Below are positions 18,972 through 28,776 of a DNA stretch of 64,000 nt, in pieces. Location of the stretch: NCBI GenBank assembly GCA_020638095.1, contig JACKJF010000004.1:248001-312000 (forward strand), written 5' to 3'. Position 1 is the stretch's first letter. Each line of letters begins with the position of its first letter. The position numbers and the translations under genes were made by a program. Source of the stretch: Hyphomicrobiaceae bacterium. GTDB taxonomy: Bacteria > Pseudomonadota > Alphaproteobacteria > Rhizobiales > Devosiaceae. The notes under the pieces are model-generated. The model was not told the DNA's origin, searched no databases, and saw only the letters and a list, made by a program, of their open reading frames with translations.

Positions 18972-20162
18972 ATGAGTAACCGTTTGCGCATACGCGGAGC
19001 GCACCTCGTCCCCAAGGTGACAGCCACTCTGCTGGTTGCAGCGTCTTTGGCCGGTTGTTCGGGCCTGGGACTGGGTGGAAACAGCAGCAATGCGCCGCTT
19101 TTCACCGGATCCACGCAATCCGCAAGTCCCGGCGATCTCAACCAGGCCATGCCCGGCCAGCTCTCCAATTCAAGCGACATGAACGGCCGTTATCTGCCGC
19201 CCGCCGACGTCGGGCCGGGCAGTTCCGACCCAATGATGACGGGTTCAATCGAGCCGGCCCAGCCACTCTCGATGATGAACGGGCCCTCGCAATCCGTCGT
19301 CAGCCAGCCATTGCCTACCTTGCCCCAGACGCAAACTCCCGGGAACCAGCCAGCCATGCAAGCGCACCAGAACGTTACGCCCCTGTTCCAGAACAATCCC
19401 ACGCCGACAACGCCCGCAGGCACGCAGCAGCGCAATCTCAGCGTCGTTCCGGAAAATGCCTTCCAGCACACGATCGAACGCGGAGAATCGCTGTTCGCCA
19501 TCGCCCGCCGCTACGGCGTGACGACCCAGCAGATCATCGACGCGAACAACCTTGATGCGCCGGACCAGATTTTTGTCGGCCAGAAGCTGATCATTCCGGG
19601 ACGGCCTGACCTCCTCGCTGCCCGCGCCGTCCAGACGCCCGCGCCGCAGCAGACGACCGACAACACCACGACAGGCGCAATCACGCCGCAGGCGACAGTT
19701 CGCACGGTTCAGTCGGTTCCGGTCACGCCGACCGCGACACCCCAGGCTCAACCTGCTCCTGTCCAGCAGGTCGCCAACACAACGCCCGCCGCCCCGGTTC
19801 AGAGCTTCCGCTGGCCAGTGCAGGGCAGGGTGATCGTCAACTTCGAGGATTCCCGCGAAACCGGCATCAATATCGAGGCGCCCGAGGGTGCATCTGTCCG
19901 GTCCGCCGAGGCTGGCACCGTGATCTATGTGGGTAACGGCATCGAAGGCTACGGCAATCTCGTCCTCGTCCGGCACGCCAACGGCTACGTTACGGCCTAC
20001 GCGCACCTCAAGACGATCAATGTCGCAAAAGACGACATCGTCTCCCGCGGCGATACGCTCGGCACCGTCGGCATGTCCGGATCGGTGAGCCGTCCCCAGC
20101 TCCACTTCGAACTGCGCCAGGGCGCAACGCCGATCGACCCAATGCCGTTGCTCGCCAGCTGA
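18972..20162 (+). CDS. NlpD/DipM-like lipoprotein, LysM plus degenerate M23 domain
   Basis: A 396-residue envelope protein. A lipoprotein signal is visible (LVAASLAGC, lipobox LAGC). A disordered Pro/Gln/Thr-rich stretch follows, then a LysM glycan-binding domain at about 165-210 (HTIERGESLFAIARRYG) and a C-terminal LytM/M23 domain from about 278. The zinc-binding residues of active M23 peptidases are not conserved. The HxGxD-type motif reads TGINIEA and the HLH motif reads QLH. It therefore resembles the NlpD/EnvC/DipM amidase activators rather than a peptidase. ATG 18972 is preferred to TTG 18954 because it gives a compact signal peptide. Confidence 0.85.
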   Translation: MSNRLRIRGAHLVPKVTATLLVAASLAGCSGLGLGGNSSNAPLFTGSTQSASPGDLNQAMPGQLSNSSDMNGRYLPPADVGPGSSDPMMTGSIEPAQPLSMMNGPSQSVVSQPLPTLPQTQTPGNQPAMQAHQNVTPLFQNNPTPTTPAGTQQRNLSVVPENAFQHTIERGESLFAIARRYGVTTQQIIDANNLDAPDQIFVGQKLIIPGRPDLLAARAVQTPAPQQTTDNTTTGAITPQATVRTVQSVPVTPTATPQAQPAPVQQVANTTPAAPVQSFRWPVQGRVIVNFEDSRETGINIEAPEGASVRSAEAGTVIYVGNGIEGYGNLVLVRHANGYVTAYAHLKTINVAKDDIVSRGDTLGTVGMSGSVSRPQLHFELRQGATPIDPMPLLAS

Positions 20163-20186
20163 AAATACTGACGACGACCCATGCCG

Positions 20187-20221
20187 AAACCCGGTGCCCA
20201 AGGGCGCCGGGTTTTGTTTTT
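20187..20221 (+). terminator. Strong rho-independent terminator after the nlpD-like gene
   Basis: A 13-bp stem (left arm 20187-20199, right arm 20202-20214) with a single G-T wobble and a very tight loop is followed by TTTTGTTTTT. It ends the plus-strand run before the convergent DUF815 ATPase gene. Confidence 0.85.
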
Positions 20222-20265
20222 GCATGGGGCGATTGCAGGACAGGTGCCGAGCGAAAATCCTGCGG

Positions 20266-21144
20266 CTAAATCGAAATGCCGTGTTCGCCGGCCAGTTGAC
20301 GGACGAACTGGATGGCCACACGGCCCGAGCGGCCGCCTCGCAGCTGCGCCCATTCGACGGCACGCTTTCGCCAGTCGGCCTCGCTGACCGGTATGGCATA
20401 GTGGCGGACATAACCTTCAATCATCGCGAAGAACGTGTCCTGGTCGCAATTGTGGAAGCCCAGCCACAGCCCGAAACGGTCAGAAAGCGAGACTTTCTCG
20501 TCGATCGCTTCGCCAGGATTGACCGCCGTAGCCTGCTCGTTCTCGATCATGTTGCGCGGCAGCAGGTGCCGGCGGTTCGAGGTTGCATAAAACAGGACGT
20601 TTGCCGGCCGGCCTTCGAGACCACCGTCAAGCACGGACTTCAGGCTCTTGTAGCTTGAATCTTGCTCGGAAAAGCTAAGATCGTCGCAAAAGAGGATGAA
20701 GCGTTCTGGCCGCCCGGCGAGCCCGCGCAGCAAAACGGGAAGGCTTTCAATGTCCTCGCGATGGATTTCGATCAGGACAAGGCGCGGGTCGCTGGGCTGG
20801 GCTTTTTCGATGATTTCGGCATGGACCGCCTTGACCAGCGAACTCTTGCCCATGCCCTTGGCGCCCCAGAGCAGCACATTGTTGGCAGCGTGACCTTTGG
20901 CGAACTGCTCCGTGTTGACGAACAGTTGGTCGCGAAGCCGCGCAATGCCCTGGAGCAGGTCAAGCGGCACGCGGTTGATCTTCGTTACGGGCCGGAGGGC
21001 GCCGCGCGCCATGTCCCACACATAGGCATGGGCGGCACCGATCTCGATCTCGGCTTCGCCGGGATCGCCGTTGAGCCGGGCAAGCTGTCCTGAAATTTCA
21101 ACAAGAACAGATTTTATTGCAGCAAGTTGCTCGTGTTTTTTCAT
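20266..21144 (-). CDS. DUF815 AAA-family ATPase
   Basis: A cytoplasmic P-loop ATPase of 292 residues. Walker A is WGAKGMGKSSL, the Walker B-like segment is RFILFCDDLSF, and the sensor region is VLFYATSNRRHLLPR with a downstream DRFGLWLGF. These define the DUF815 family, whose biochemical role is not established. ATG 21144 is chosen because MKKHEQLAAIKSVLVEI begins the conserved part; upstream in-frame ATGs at 21171 and 21249 exist. It is divergent from yajC. The position between the nlpD-like gene and yajC is conserved in Hyphomicrobiales. Confidence 0.87.
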   Translation of the reverse strand: MKKHEQLAAIKSVLVEISGQLARLNGDPGEAEIEIGAAHAYVWDMARGALRPVTKINRVPLDLLQGIARLRDQLFVNTEQFAKGHAANNVLLWGAKGMGKSSLVKAVHAEIIEKAQPSDPRLVLIEIHREDIESLPVLLRGLAGRPERFILFCDDLSFSEQDSSYKSLKSVLDGGLEGRPANVLFYATSNRRHLLPRNMIENEQATAVNPGEAIDEKVSLSDRFGLWLGFHNCDQDTFFAMIEGYVRHYAIPVSEADWRKRAVEWAQLRGGRSGRVAIQFVRQLAGEHGISI

Positions 21145-21362
21145 CAAAATTCTTACCCTTGGGCGGAGCATTTTGCCCAAATCCCGCGCGGAAACGACCG
21201 GAACGTCAAAACCGGCAATCTGGCGAGCGCTAGCCCAAATGGGCGGCAAATGCGCTGCGGGCCTTCCTTCCGGCGCTTTGCGGGCCTATATGCGCGACAC
21301 ACATTCGGTTTGACAAGCCGCGTCATGCTTTGGCATTGAGCGGGGCCAAAAGGAGTCCTTCC

Positions 21363-21704
21363 ATGTTCATTACCCCCGCCTATGCGCAAACCGGCGCGCA
21401 AGCCGTCGGTGCCGGCGATATCATCATGCAGTTTTTCCCGATCGTTCTTCTGATCGTGATTTTCTGGTTCTTCATTTTCCGGCCGCAGCAGAAGCGGGCC
21501 AAGGAACACCAGAATATGCTCGCCAATGTGCGCCGCGGCGACACGATCGTGACCACCGGCGGCATCGTCGGAAAGGTTGCCAAGGTGATCGAGGACGGCG
21601 ACCTCGAGGTCGAAATCGCCCAGGGGGTCAAGGTCAAGGTGGTCAAGACCATGATCGCGGACGTCCGCTCCAAGCCCGAGCCCGTCAACGACAACGCGAA
21701 ATAG
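21363..21704 (+). CDS. yajC: Preprotein translocase subunit YajC
   Basis: Small accessory membrane protein of the SecDF-YajC complex. The 113-residue protein has one membrane helix (residues 20-39, IIMQFFPIVLLIVIFWFFIF) followed by the family motif RPQQKRAKEHQNML and GDTIVTTGGIVGKV. AAAAGGAG precedes the ATG at 21363. secDF starts 55 bases downstream, consistent with one operon. Confidence 0.96.
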   Translation: MFITPAYAQTGAQAVGAGDIIMQFFPIVLLIVIFWFFIFRPQQKRAKEHQNMLANVRRGDTIVTTGGIVGKVAKVIEDGDLEVEIAQGVKVKVVKTMIADVRSKPEPVNDNAK

Positions 21705-21759
21705 TCCGCCGGCGGGCCATGCCTCACAGGCAGGGCCCTCGCGACCATCTGAGATCGTC

Positions 21760-24315
21760 ATGCAAAATTCCTCGCCGTTCCGCACTGTCCTGATCTTTCT
21801 GATCGCGCTTGCGGGCATCCTCTTCACCCTGCCGAACTTCCTCGACAGGGATGGGCTTAAAGCGTGGCCCGACTGGCTGCCGAAGCAGCAACTGGTCCTC
21901 GGTCTCGACCTGCAGGGTGGCTCGCACCTTTTGATGCAGGTCGACAAACAGAGCGTCATCGACGAGCGGCTCAAGGAATTGCGGCGTGACATCCGCCAAA
22001 TTCTCGCCAACGACAAGGGCATCGCCCACTTCATCGACACGAACGGGCAGACGCTCACCATCCGCCTGTCCGACCCGACCCAGGCCCAGACGGCGTTTGA
22101 CGCCCTGCAGTCGCTGAAGGCGAATGTCACCAACTCGATCTTCTCGGTCGGCGGCGTGGCGGAAACCGATCTGACACTCAACCCCGACAATACGATCACG
22201 TTCGCTTTGACCGACGCCGGCATCGAGGCGCGCATGTCGAACCTCGTGTCGCAGTCGATTGAAGTGATCCGCAAACGTATTGACGAACTCGGCACGACCG
22301 AGCCTACCATCCAGCGGCAGGGTTCGGACCGCGTGCTGGTTCAGGTTCCGGGTTTCAACGATTCCCAGCGGCTGAAAGACCTCATTTCCAAGACGGCGCG
22401 TCTGACTTTCCATCTGGTCGTGCCCAATATGTCCGCCGCTCAGGCGCGGGCGCAGGGACTGCCCGCGGGCACGATCATTTTGCCCAGCACGACCGGCGGT
22501 GAAGAACTCATCTATGAAGACGTCTCGCTTGGCGGCGAGTCCCTGGTCGATGCCCAGCCCGGCTTCGACTCCCGCACCTCGCAGCCAATCGTCACTTTCC
22601 GTTTTGACACGCGCGGCGCCATCACCTTCGGCGAAATCACCAGCGCCAATGTCGGCCAGCGTTTCGCCATCGTCCTTGACGGTCAGGTGATTACCGCTCC
22701 GGTGATCCAGTCACCGATCACGGGCGGTTCCGGGCAGATCGAGGGCAGCTTCACCCCGCAGAGCGCCAATGACCTCGCAGTATTGCTCCGTGCGGGTGCG
22801 CTGCCGGCCACGCTCGACATCATCGAAGAGCGGTCCGTCGGTCCCTCCCTTGGTGCGGATTCGGTCCGGGCCGGTGTGCTTGCCGGCATTGTCGGCGCCG
22901 CGCTCGTTGTCGTCTACATGCTGGTCGCCTATGGCCTCTTCGGCATATTCGCCAACATTGCGCTCGTCATCAACGTGCTGCTGATCATCGGCACACTTTC
23001 CATCCTCGGCTCGACCCTGACCCTTCCGGGCATTGCCGGTATCGTTCTGACCATCGGCATGGCGGTTGATGCCAACGTGCTGATCTTTGAACGCATGCGT
23101 GAGGAATTTGCCGCCGGACGGTCGCCATTCCAGGCCATCCATTCCGGCTTCAGCCGCGCCATGGGCACTATTCTCGACGCCAACATCACCACGCTGATCG
23201 CCGCCGTCGTGCTGTTCTATCTCGGCTCTGGCCCGGTTCAGGGCTTCGCGGTGACGCTGGCCATTGGTATCGTGACGACGCTGTTCACCGCCTATCTCGT
23301 CACCCAGACGATCGTGAACGCTTGGTTTGCCTTGCGGCGGCCGAAACAGCTCAAGATTCAGTTCATTCGCCTTATCCCGGACGAAACGCGCATCCCGTTC
23401 ATGAAATGGCGCATGGCGGCCTTCTCGTTCACCGCCATCATGATTCTCGGATCGATCGGACTGCTCGTGTTCCAGGGGCTCAACCTTGGTATCGACTTCA
23501 AGGGCGGATCGGCCATCGAAGTTCAATCAAAGGACGGGCCAGCCGATATCGGGGCGCTGCGCAGCACGCTCGGCGAACTCGGGCTCGGCGACGTCCAGAT
23601 CCAGGGCTTCGGTACGCCTGAAGATGTTCTCATCCGGGTCGAAACCCAGCCGGGTCCAGACACAGCCCAGCAAGAGGCAGTTGACAAGGTCACCCAGGCC
23701 ATTTCCGCCAATTACGAGGTCCGCCGCACCGAAGTCGTCGGACCGACCGTTTCGGGCGAGCTTGTGACTTCCGGCGTGATCGGCATTCTGGTCGCGATGG
23801 TCGGCATCCTTTTCTACGTCTGGTTCCGCTTCGAATGGCAATATGCCGTCGGCGCCATTATCGCGACGACCCACGACGTGATCGCCACGATTGGCCTCTT
23901 CGCCCTGATGGGTTTTGAGTTCAATCTGACGTCCATCGCCGCCATTCTGACCATCGTTGGCTACTCGCTCAACGACACGGTCGTCGTCTATGACCGTGTG
24001 CGTGAAAACCTCAGAAAATACCGGACGATGCCGATTCCCGATCTGATCGACCTTTCGGTCAATTCGATGTTGACCCGCACGCTGAATACGTCGGCCACAA
24101 CGCTGCTTGCATTGTTGGCTCTCGTGTTCTTCGGTGGCGAAGTCATCCACGGCTTCACCATATCCATGAGCTGGGGCATTCTGGTCGGCACCTATTCGTC
24201 CGTATTCGTCGCCGCGCCGATCCTGATCTATTTCGGTCTCAAGACGCGTCAGGACGCCGGCAAGGAAGAAAAGCCCGAAAAGCAACCGCGCCGCAGCGAC
24301 GGCGCCGCCGTCTAG
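21760..24315 (+). CDS. secDF: Fused protein-export membrane protein SecD-SecF
   Basis: Proton-driven partner of SecYEG that pulls exported proteins into the periplasm. SecD and SecF are fused in a single 851-residue chain. The SecD half (about 1-520) has a first helix (RTVLIFLIALAGILFTLP), the D1 motif LGLDLQGGSHL, a large periplasmic domain and five further helices. The SecF half starts near residue 545 with its own first helix and LGIDFKGGSAIEV. Twelve membrane segments in total are expected. The fusion is common in Hyphomicrobiales. Confidence 0.96.
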   Translation: MQNSSPFRTVLIFLIALAGILFTLPNFLDRDGLKAWPDWLPKQQLVLGLDLQGGSHLLMQVDKQSVIDERLKELRRDIRQILANDKGIAHFIDTNGQTLTIRLSDPTQAQTAFDALQSLKANVTNSIFSVGGVAETDLTLNPDNTITFALTDAGIEARMSNLVSQSIEVIRKRIDELGTTEPTIQRQGSDRVLVQVPGFNDSQRLKDLISKTARLTFHLVVPNMSAAQARAQGLPAGTIILPSTTGGEELIYEDVSLGGESLVDAQPGFDSRTSQPIVTFRFDTRGAITFGEITSANVGQRFAIVLDGQVITAPVIQSPITGGSGQIEGSFTPQSANDLAVLLRAGALPATLDIIEERSVGPSLGADSVRAGVLAGIVGAALVVVYMLVAYGLFGIFANIALVINVLLIIGTLSILGSTLTLPGIAGIVLTIGMAVDANVLIFERMREEFAAGRSPFQAIHSGFSRAMGTILDANITTLIAAVVLFYLGSGPVQGFAVTLAIGIVTTLFTAYLVTQTIVNAWFALRRPKQLKIQFIRLIPDETRIPFMKWRMAAFSFTAIMILGSIGLLVFQGLNLGIDFKGGSAIEVQSKDGPADIGALRSTLGELGLGDVQIQGFGTPEDVLIRVETQPGPDTAQQEAVDKVTQAISANYEVRRTEVVGPTVSGELVTSGVIGILVAMVGILFYVWFRFEWQYAVGAIIATTHDVIATIGLFALMGFEFNLTSIAAILTIVGYSLNDTVVVYDRVRENLRKYRTMPIPDLIDLSVNSMLTRTLNTSATTLLALLALVFFGGEVIHGFTISMSWGILVGTYSSVFVAAPILIYFGLKTRQDAGKEEKPEKQPRRSDGAAV

Positions 24316-24332
24316 CGGACCAAAAGAGGGCC

Positions 24333-24722
24333 ATGGGCGCGGCTGGCTTTTATCCCTACCAGGCTCCGATCGATGCCTACGGCAATGGCGGCTTTCGTTT
24401 TGCCGGCATGTCGCATCGGGGTTCGCTTCTTTGCCTGCCGACCGGCATGCATGCTTGGACTGCTCTGAGCGCTGGCGAAGTCACCATCGACGCCCTCAGG
24501 CCCGTTTTCGATGCCGCAGACCAGGTCGACGTGCTCCTCATCGGCATGGGGAACACGGGCGCAAGTCTTTCGGCCGATGTCCGTGACGCGTTGCGATCCG
24601 CAGCCATCATCGCGGAAGCGACGGACACCGGCGGCGCCATCCGCACCTACAACATCCTCCTCGGTGAGCGGCGGGCGGTTGGCGCGGCGCTGATCGCCGT
24701 CGAGCGGGCGTCACGCGCATGA
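24333..24722 (+). CDS. Mth938-like domain (DUF498) protein
   Basis: A 129-residue cytoplasmic protein of the Mth938/NDUFAF3-like fold. Recognisable segments are FRFAGMSHRGSLLCLPTG, LLIGMGNTGA and EATDTGGAIRTYNILLGERR. Eukaryotic NDUFAF3 assists complex I assembly; the bacterial role is not settled. The stop overlaps the start of the next gene (ATGA). That gene encodes an NDUFAF6-like protein, so two relatives of complex I assembly factors are encoded side by side. Confidence 0.88.
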   Translation: MGAAGFYPYQAPIDAYGNGGFRFAGMSHRGSLLCLPTGMHAWTALSAGEVTIDALRPVFDAADQVDVLLIGMGNTGASLSADVRDALRSAAIIAEATDTGGAIRTYNILLGERRAVGAALIAVERASRA

Positions 24723-25570
24723 GCCAGTCCGCGGCCCATGTGTCCGACTTTCTCAAAAAGAACGACCGTGACCGCTATTTCGCGTCCCTGTTTCTCAGCG
24801 ACGAGGTCCGGTCTGATGTGCAGGCCCTCTACGCGTTTGCCGCAGACATAAGTCAGGTGAGGGCGCGCGTCAGCGAACCAGCACCCGGTGAAATTCGCCT
24901 GCAATGGTGGAACGATCTTCTGGAAGGCACCGAACATGGTGCAGCCATGGCCAATCCGCTGGCCGAGGCGCTGCTCGCAGCGGTCGACCGGTACGATCTG
25001 CCAATAACACCGCTTCGCCGCCTGATCGCGGCCCACCGCTTTGATCTCTACGACGATCCGATGCCCGACATCAACGCGTTCGAGGGATATGCAGGCGAAA
25101 CCAGTTCGATCCTTTACCAATTTGCCTGCCTTATGGTGAACCGGGGCAACGATCCAGGAACCGCGGACGCCGCCGGCCACATGGGCGTTGCCCATGCACT
25201 CGTGGACCAGCTTTACGCCATGCCGATTTCCGCCGGCCGCGGACAGATCGTTTTGCCCTGGCGCCTGTTTGAAGAGAGGGGCGCGACGCAGGCCGATTAT
25301 CTTTCCGGCAAAGCCAGCGAGGCCATTGTCGCCGCTACCACCGAACTTCGCGCCGTGGCGCGCCAACACCTTGTCGCAGCGCGTGCCGCCCTTTCGGGGC
25401 TTTCACCACAAATTCGCCGCGTCTTTGTTCATTCTGTCGTGCTCGAAACGCGCCTGGCCGCGCTCGAGCTTCACGCCGCCCTGCCATTTGTGCCGCCGCG
25501 GGACGAAGCGGACTGGCGGCGGCTGGCCCGCATGATGTGGTGGAGCCTCGGCAGGGGACGGAAGGACTGA
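24719..25570 (+). CDS. Squalene/phytoene synthase family protein, NDUFAF6-like
   Basis: A 283-residue protein with the all-helical isoprenoid synthase fold. The first substrate-binding region reads FAADISQVRARVSEP followed by RLQWWNDLLEG, and the second reads HALVDQLYAMPI. The Asp-rich DxxxD motifs needed for head-to-head prenyl condensation are not complete. It therefore resembles the non-catalytic NDUFAF6 branch linked to complex I assembly rather than a true phytoene synthase. It is coupled to the Mth938-like gene upstream and abuts the next start. Confidence 0.83.
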   Translation: MSQSAAHVSDFLKKNDRDRYFASLFLSDEVRSDVQALYAFAADISQVRARVSEPAPGEIRLQWWNDLLEGTEHGAAMANPLAEALLAAVDRYDLPITPLRRLIAAHRFDLYDDPMPDINAFEGYAGETSSILYQFACLMVNRGNDPGTADAAGHMGVAHALVDQLYAMPISAGRGQIVLPWRLFEERGATQADYLSGKASEAIVAATTELRAVARQHLVAARAALSGLSPQIRRVFVHSVVLETRLAALELHAALPFVPPRDEADWRRLARMMWWSLGRGRKD

Positions 25571-27304
25571 ATGGACGTATTGATCAGGCTTCTTGGTGCC
25601 GATGTCGGCCGGGTTCTGGCCAGATTTCCGACCGCCATCACGTCCGCCGCGGCACTGACCATTGTCGCCATATTCGTTTCGCAGGGTTGGTTGCCCGACA
25701 CCGATGAAACTTTGTTCCGGGTAAGCCTTGGTCTGTTCGGCTTCACAATCTATGCGGTTGCGGGTCAGCTGTTTCGCGAATCCCGTCCCGAAGGCGATCT
25801 GGGCGGAAAGGCGGTTGCCTATGCGCTGCCAGCTATCGTGTTCTTTGCGCCGTTCGTTACCGGCCATCAGTGGCTCGTTCCCGAAATGCTGCCGCTCGTC
25901 GGCATTTTCTGGCTATCGGTCGCGGCCTTCGTTTCGCCACAGCCTCGCCTCGACAAAGCGGAGGTGCAGGCGCGATTCTGGTGGCTCAATCATCGCGCGG
26001 TCACAACCGGCGCGATCGCCCTGATCGGGCTGGGCCTGATTCTTCTCGGGCTGCTTGCCATCGAGCGCAGCCTCGCCCTGTTGTTCGGGCTGGAACTCTC
26101 ACGCTTCATCTACGGTTTTCTGGTGCCGCTCGCCGGCCTTTTTCTCGTGCCGGTCTACTGGTTCGCGACCATTCCGCGCCTCGATGAGTTCAATTCCGAC
26201 TATCTCGAAAAGCCGGATTTTCTTTCTCGGGCGGTCGGATTTCTCGGCCAGTTCGTCTTGTCGCCGCTGCTTCTTGCCTATGCGTTGATCCTTTTGGCCT
26301 ACGCGGTCCAGATCGTCGTGACCTGGCAACTGCCGCAGGGCGTCCTCGGCTGGATGGTTCTGGCCTTCACCATAACGGGCGCCGCCAACTGGCTGGTGCT
26401 CTACCCCAAATTCATGGACGAGCGCCGCTTCGTGCGTGTCTTCAAGTCGGTCTGGTTCTGGCTGACCCTGTTGCCCCTGGCGCTATATGCACTTGCGACC
26501 TTCGTGCGCATTTCGGCCTATGGCCTGACCGAGGAACGCTACCTTCTCATCGCCGGCGGTGTCTGGGCGCTCGCGCTGGCGGTTCTGTTCCTCACCCGCC
26601 GGTTTGCCGACATTCGGCTGATCCCCGGACTTGCCGGTTTGATATTTCTGATCCTGTCTTTTGGTCCGTGGAATTTGATCAACCTGCCCGAGTCTGACCA
26701 GCTCTCCCGCCTCGATCGCGCCATTCCGGCCGACCCGACAGTTCAAAATGCCTGGAACGCCGAAGCTGCGGCTCAGGCGAGAGGCGCGATCGGTTTTCTC
26801 AATCGAAGCGATGAGTCCCGGGCCAAAGTGCGCGCGCTTCTGGCGACGCACGGAATTGAGGTCGAATCGGGTTCCGGGTGGTCTGCATGGCGTGAAGCCC
26901 TGCATCTGCCATCCGATCCGATTGAGTCCGGTTGGGACTATGCCAACGAAACCTTTGATCCGGCGAGTGTTCCGGTCGAACTGGGCGACTGGTCGGTCTT
27001 GGCTGGTAACGTGTCCCTTGGACCGTGGGAGACCAACTTTGGTCCCGACCTGACCCTGACCCTTTATGGCGAGCGGATGATCGTCAAACGCGGCAACGCC
27101 GAAATCGCGTCCTTTGACCTGAATTCGTGGCTCATAGTCCAGCGCCCCGAAAAGGTAACACCACCCGACTTCGTCCTCGAAATCAAAGGTGTGCCGTACC
27201 GTTTCGTTGGGCTGAGTGCGTCGCTGCAGTTTGAACCGAATGCGGACGGTACACAGATGGCAGGCGTCACGAATCTCGACTTGCTGGTTTTCCGAAAGCC
27301 CTAG
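25571..27304 (+). CDS. DUF4153 polytopic membrane protein
   Basis: A 577-residue integral membrane protein of unknown function. The first 370 or so residues hold about ten to twelve hydrophobic segments (for example LTIVAIFVSQGW, AIALIGLGLILLGLLA, LLLAYALILLAYAVQIVV). The C-terminal 190 residues are soluble and rich in Trp and Asp. The DUF4153 assignment rests on the overall topology and the YFATIPR-like loop YWFATIPRLDEF, followed by the helix pairs. The start codon immediately follows the stop of the previous gene, and the gene is convergent with trmFO. Confidence 0.72.
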   Translation: MDVLIRLLGADVGRVLARFPTAITSAAALTIVAIFVSQGWLPDTDETLFRVSLGLFGFTIYAVAGQLFRESRPEGDLGGKAVAYALPAIVFFAPFVTGHQWLVPEMLPLVGIFWLSVAAFVSPQPRLDKAEVQARFWWLNHRAVTTGAIALIGLGLILLGLLAIERSLALLFGLELSRFIYGFLVPLAGLFLVPVYWFATIPRLDEFNSDYLEKPDFLSRAVGFLGQFVLSPLLLAYALILLAYAVQIVVTWQLPQGVLGWMVLAFTITGAANWLVLYPKFMDERRFVRVFKSVWFWLTLLPLALYALATFVRISAYGLTEERYLLIAGGVWALALAVLFLTRRFADIRLIPGLAGLIFLILSFGPWNLINLPESDQLSRLDRAIPADPTVQNAWNAEAAAQARGAIGFLNRSDESRAKVRALLATHGIEVESGSGWSAWREALHLPSDPIESGWDYANETFDPASVPVELGDWSVLAGNVSLGPWETNFGPDLTLTLYGERMIVKRGNAEIASFDLNSWLIVQRPEKVTPPDFVLEIKGVPYRFVGLSASLQFEPNADGTQMAGVTNLDLLVFRKP

Positions 27305-27310
27305 AAGAGT

Positions 27311-28720
27311 TTAGCCGGCCTTCGCCAGCCACTCCGCGTTCCAGTCCGAAATGGCCTGAAGCGCGCGGGCCGAGGTCAGCTCCTTTTTCAGCCTGTTGCG
27401 GTCGACCTTCTTGAAGCGCGTGACGCCTTCGGGTTTGCGGACCTCGATTTCCGGGAAAAGCCCAAAATTGACGTTCATCGGCTGAAAGCTTCTGAGCTTC
27501 GCGTTTTCGTCCGCGACATGGCCACCGGTAATGTGGGCGATGAGCGCGCCATGCGCCGTTGTGTCCGCGGGCAGGGGCAGGTCCAACCCCAGAATTTCGG
27601 CCGCCGCCAGGCGCCCCGCCATCAAGCCGATGGCGGCACTTTCGACATAACCCTCGACGCCGGTGATCTGCCCCGCAAACCGGATGCGCGGATCGGCGCG
27701 AAGTTTCAGGTCGTTCGTCAGGACTTTGGGCGAATTCAGAAACGTATTGTGATGCAGTCCGCCAAGCCGGGCGAATGTCGCTTTTTCGAGGCCGGGGATG
27801 AGCCGCAAAATCTCCGCCTGCGCCCCGTATTTCATCTTGGTCTGGAACCCGACAATGTTCCAGAGCGTGCCGAGCTTGTTGTCTTGCCGCAATTGCACCA
27901 CCGCATAGGGCTGATCGTCGGGCTTGTGCGGATTGGTCAGCCCGACCGGCTTCATCGGCCCGAAACGCGGCGTTTCACGCCCGCGCCGCGCCATTTCCTC
28001 GATCGGCATGCAGCCGTCGAAATAGGGCACATTCTCCCATTCGTGGAACTGGTGCTGCTCGCTTTCGATCAACGCATCGATGAACCGGTCATACTCAGCC
28101 TTGCTCAGGGGACAATTGAGGTAGTCCGCCCCGGTGCCAGAGGGTCCCGGTTTGTCATAGCGCGACTGCGCCCAGACGACGGAATGGTCGATCGACTCGT
28201 AATGCACGATCGGTGCGATGGCGTCGAAGAAAGCCAGTTCGTCCTCGCCCGTCAGGGTCTGGATGGCTTTGGCCAATGGCTCCGAGGTCAGCGGCCCCGT
28301 CGCGACGATCACATGCTGCCATTCGGCGGGCGGCAGTCCGGCCACCTCTTCGCGTGCAATCGACACGTTCGCATGGGATTCCAGCGCATCCGCCACCTGT
28401 TGCGAGAATCCGACCCGATCCACCGCCAGCGCGCCGCCGGCGGGCAGGGAGGTCATGTCCGCAGCTTGCATGATCAGGGATCCGCAGCGCCGCATCTCTT
28501 CGTGCAGAAGTCCGACCGCATTGTGCTCCGCATCGTCCGATCGAAAGGAATTGGAGCAGACCAGTTCCGCCAGATGATCGGTCACATGCGCGGGGCTGGA
28601 CCTGTGGGGCCGCATTTCATGCAGCACCACGCGGACGCCGGCATTGGCCGCCTGCCAGGCCGCTTCCGACCCGGCGAGGCCCCCGCCGACAATGTGCAAA
28701 ATGGGTTGACCGTCACACAT
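27311..28720 (-). CDS. trmFO: Methylenetetrahydrofolate--tRNA-(uracil(54)-C(5))-methyltransferase
   Basis: Folate- and FAD-dependent enzyme that makes ribothymidine at position 54 of tRNAs. The 469-residue protein begins [17 protein letters not shown], the FAD dinucleotide-binding motif. It also has [19 protein letters not shown] with the catalytic-region Cys, [16 protein letters not shown], and a C-terminal [10 protein letters not shown]. The ATG at 28720 is chosen because the GxGxxG motif must lie near the N-terminus; a much longer upstream extension stays open but is antisense to the GST gene. It is divergent from the GST gene. Confidence 0.96.
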   Translation of the reverse strand: MCDGQPILHIVGGGLAGSEAAWQAANAGVRVVLHEMRPHRSSPAHVTDHLAELVCSNSFRSDDAEHNAVGLLHEEMRRCGSLIMQAADMTSLPAGGALAVDRVGFSQQVADALESHANVSIAREEVAGLPPAEWQHVIVATGPLTSEPLAKAIQTLTGEDELAFFDAIAPIVHYESIDHSVVWAQSRYDKPGPSGTGADYLNCPLSKAEYDRFIDALIESEQHQFHEWENVPYFDGCMPIEEMARRGRETPRFGPMKPVGLTNPHKPDDQPYAVVQLRQDNKLGTLWNIVGFQTKMKYGAQAEILRLIPGLEKATFARLGGLHHNTFLNSPKVLTNDLKLRADPRIRFAGQITGVEGYVESAAIGLMAGRLAAAEILGLDLPLPADTTAHGALIAHITGGHVADENAKLRSFQPMNVNFGLFPEIEVRKPEGVTRFKKVDRNRLKKELTSARALQAISDWNAEWLAKAG

Positions 28721-28776
28721 GGCGAGCCTGATATCAACGGGTTTGCCCGCACGCAACTCCGCCGGAGAAGATTGCC

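Noticed and set aside
24719-25570. A functional phytoene or squalene synthase implying carotenoid or hopanoid synthesis here
   Set aside because: The Asp-rich catalytic motifs are incomplete and no other isoprenoid genes are nearby; the NDUFAF6-like reading fits better.
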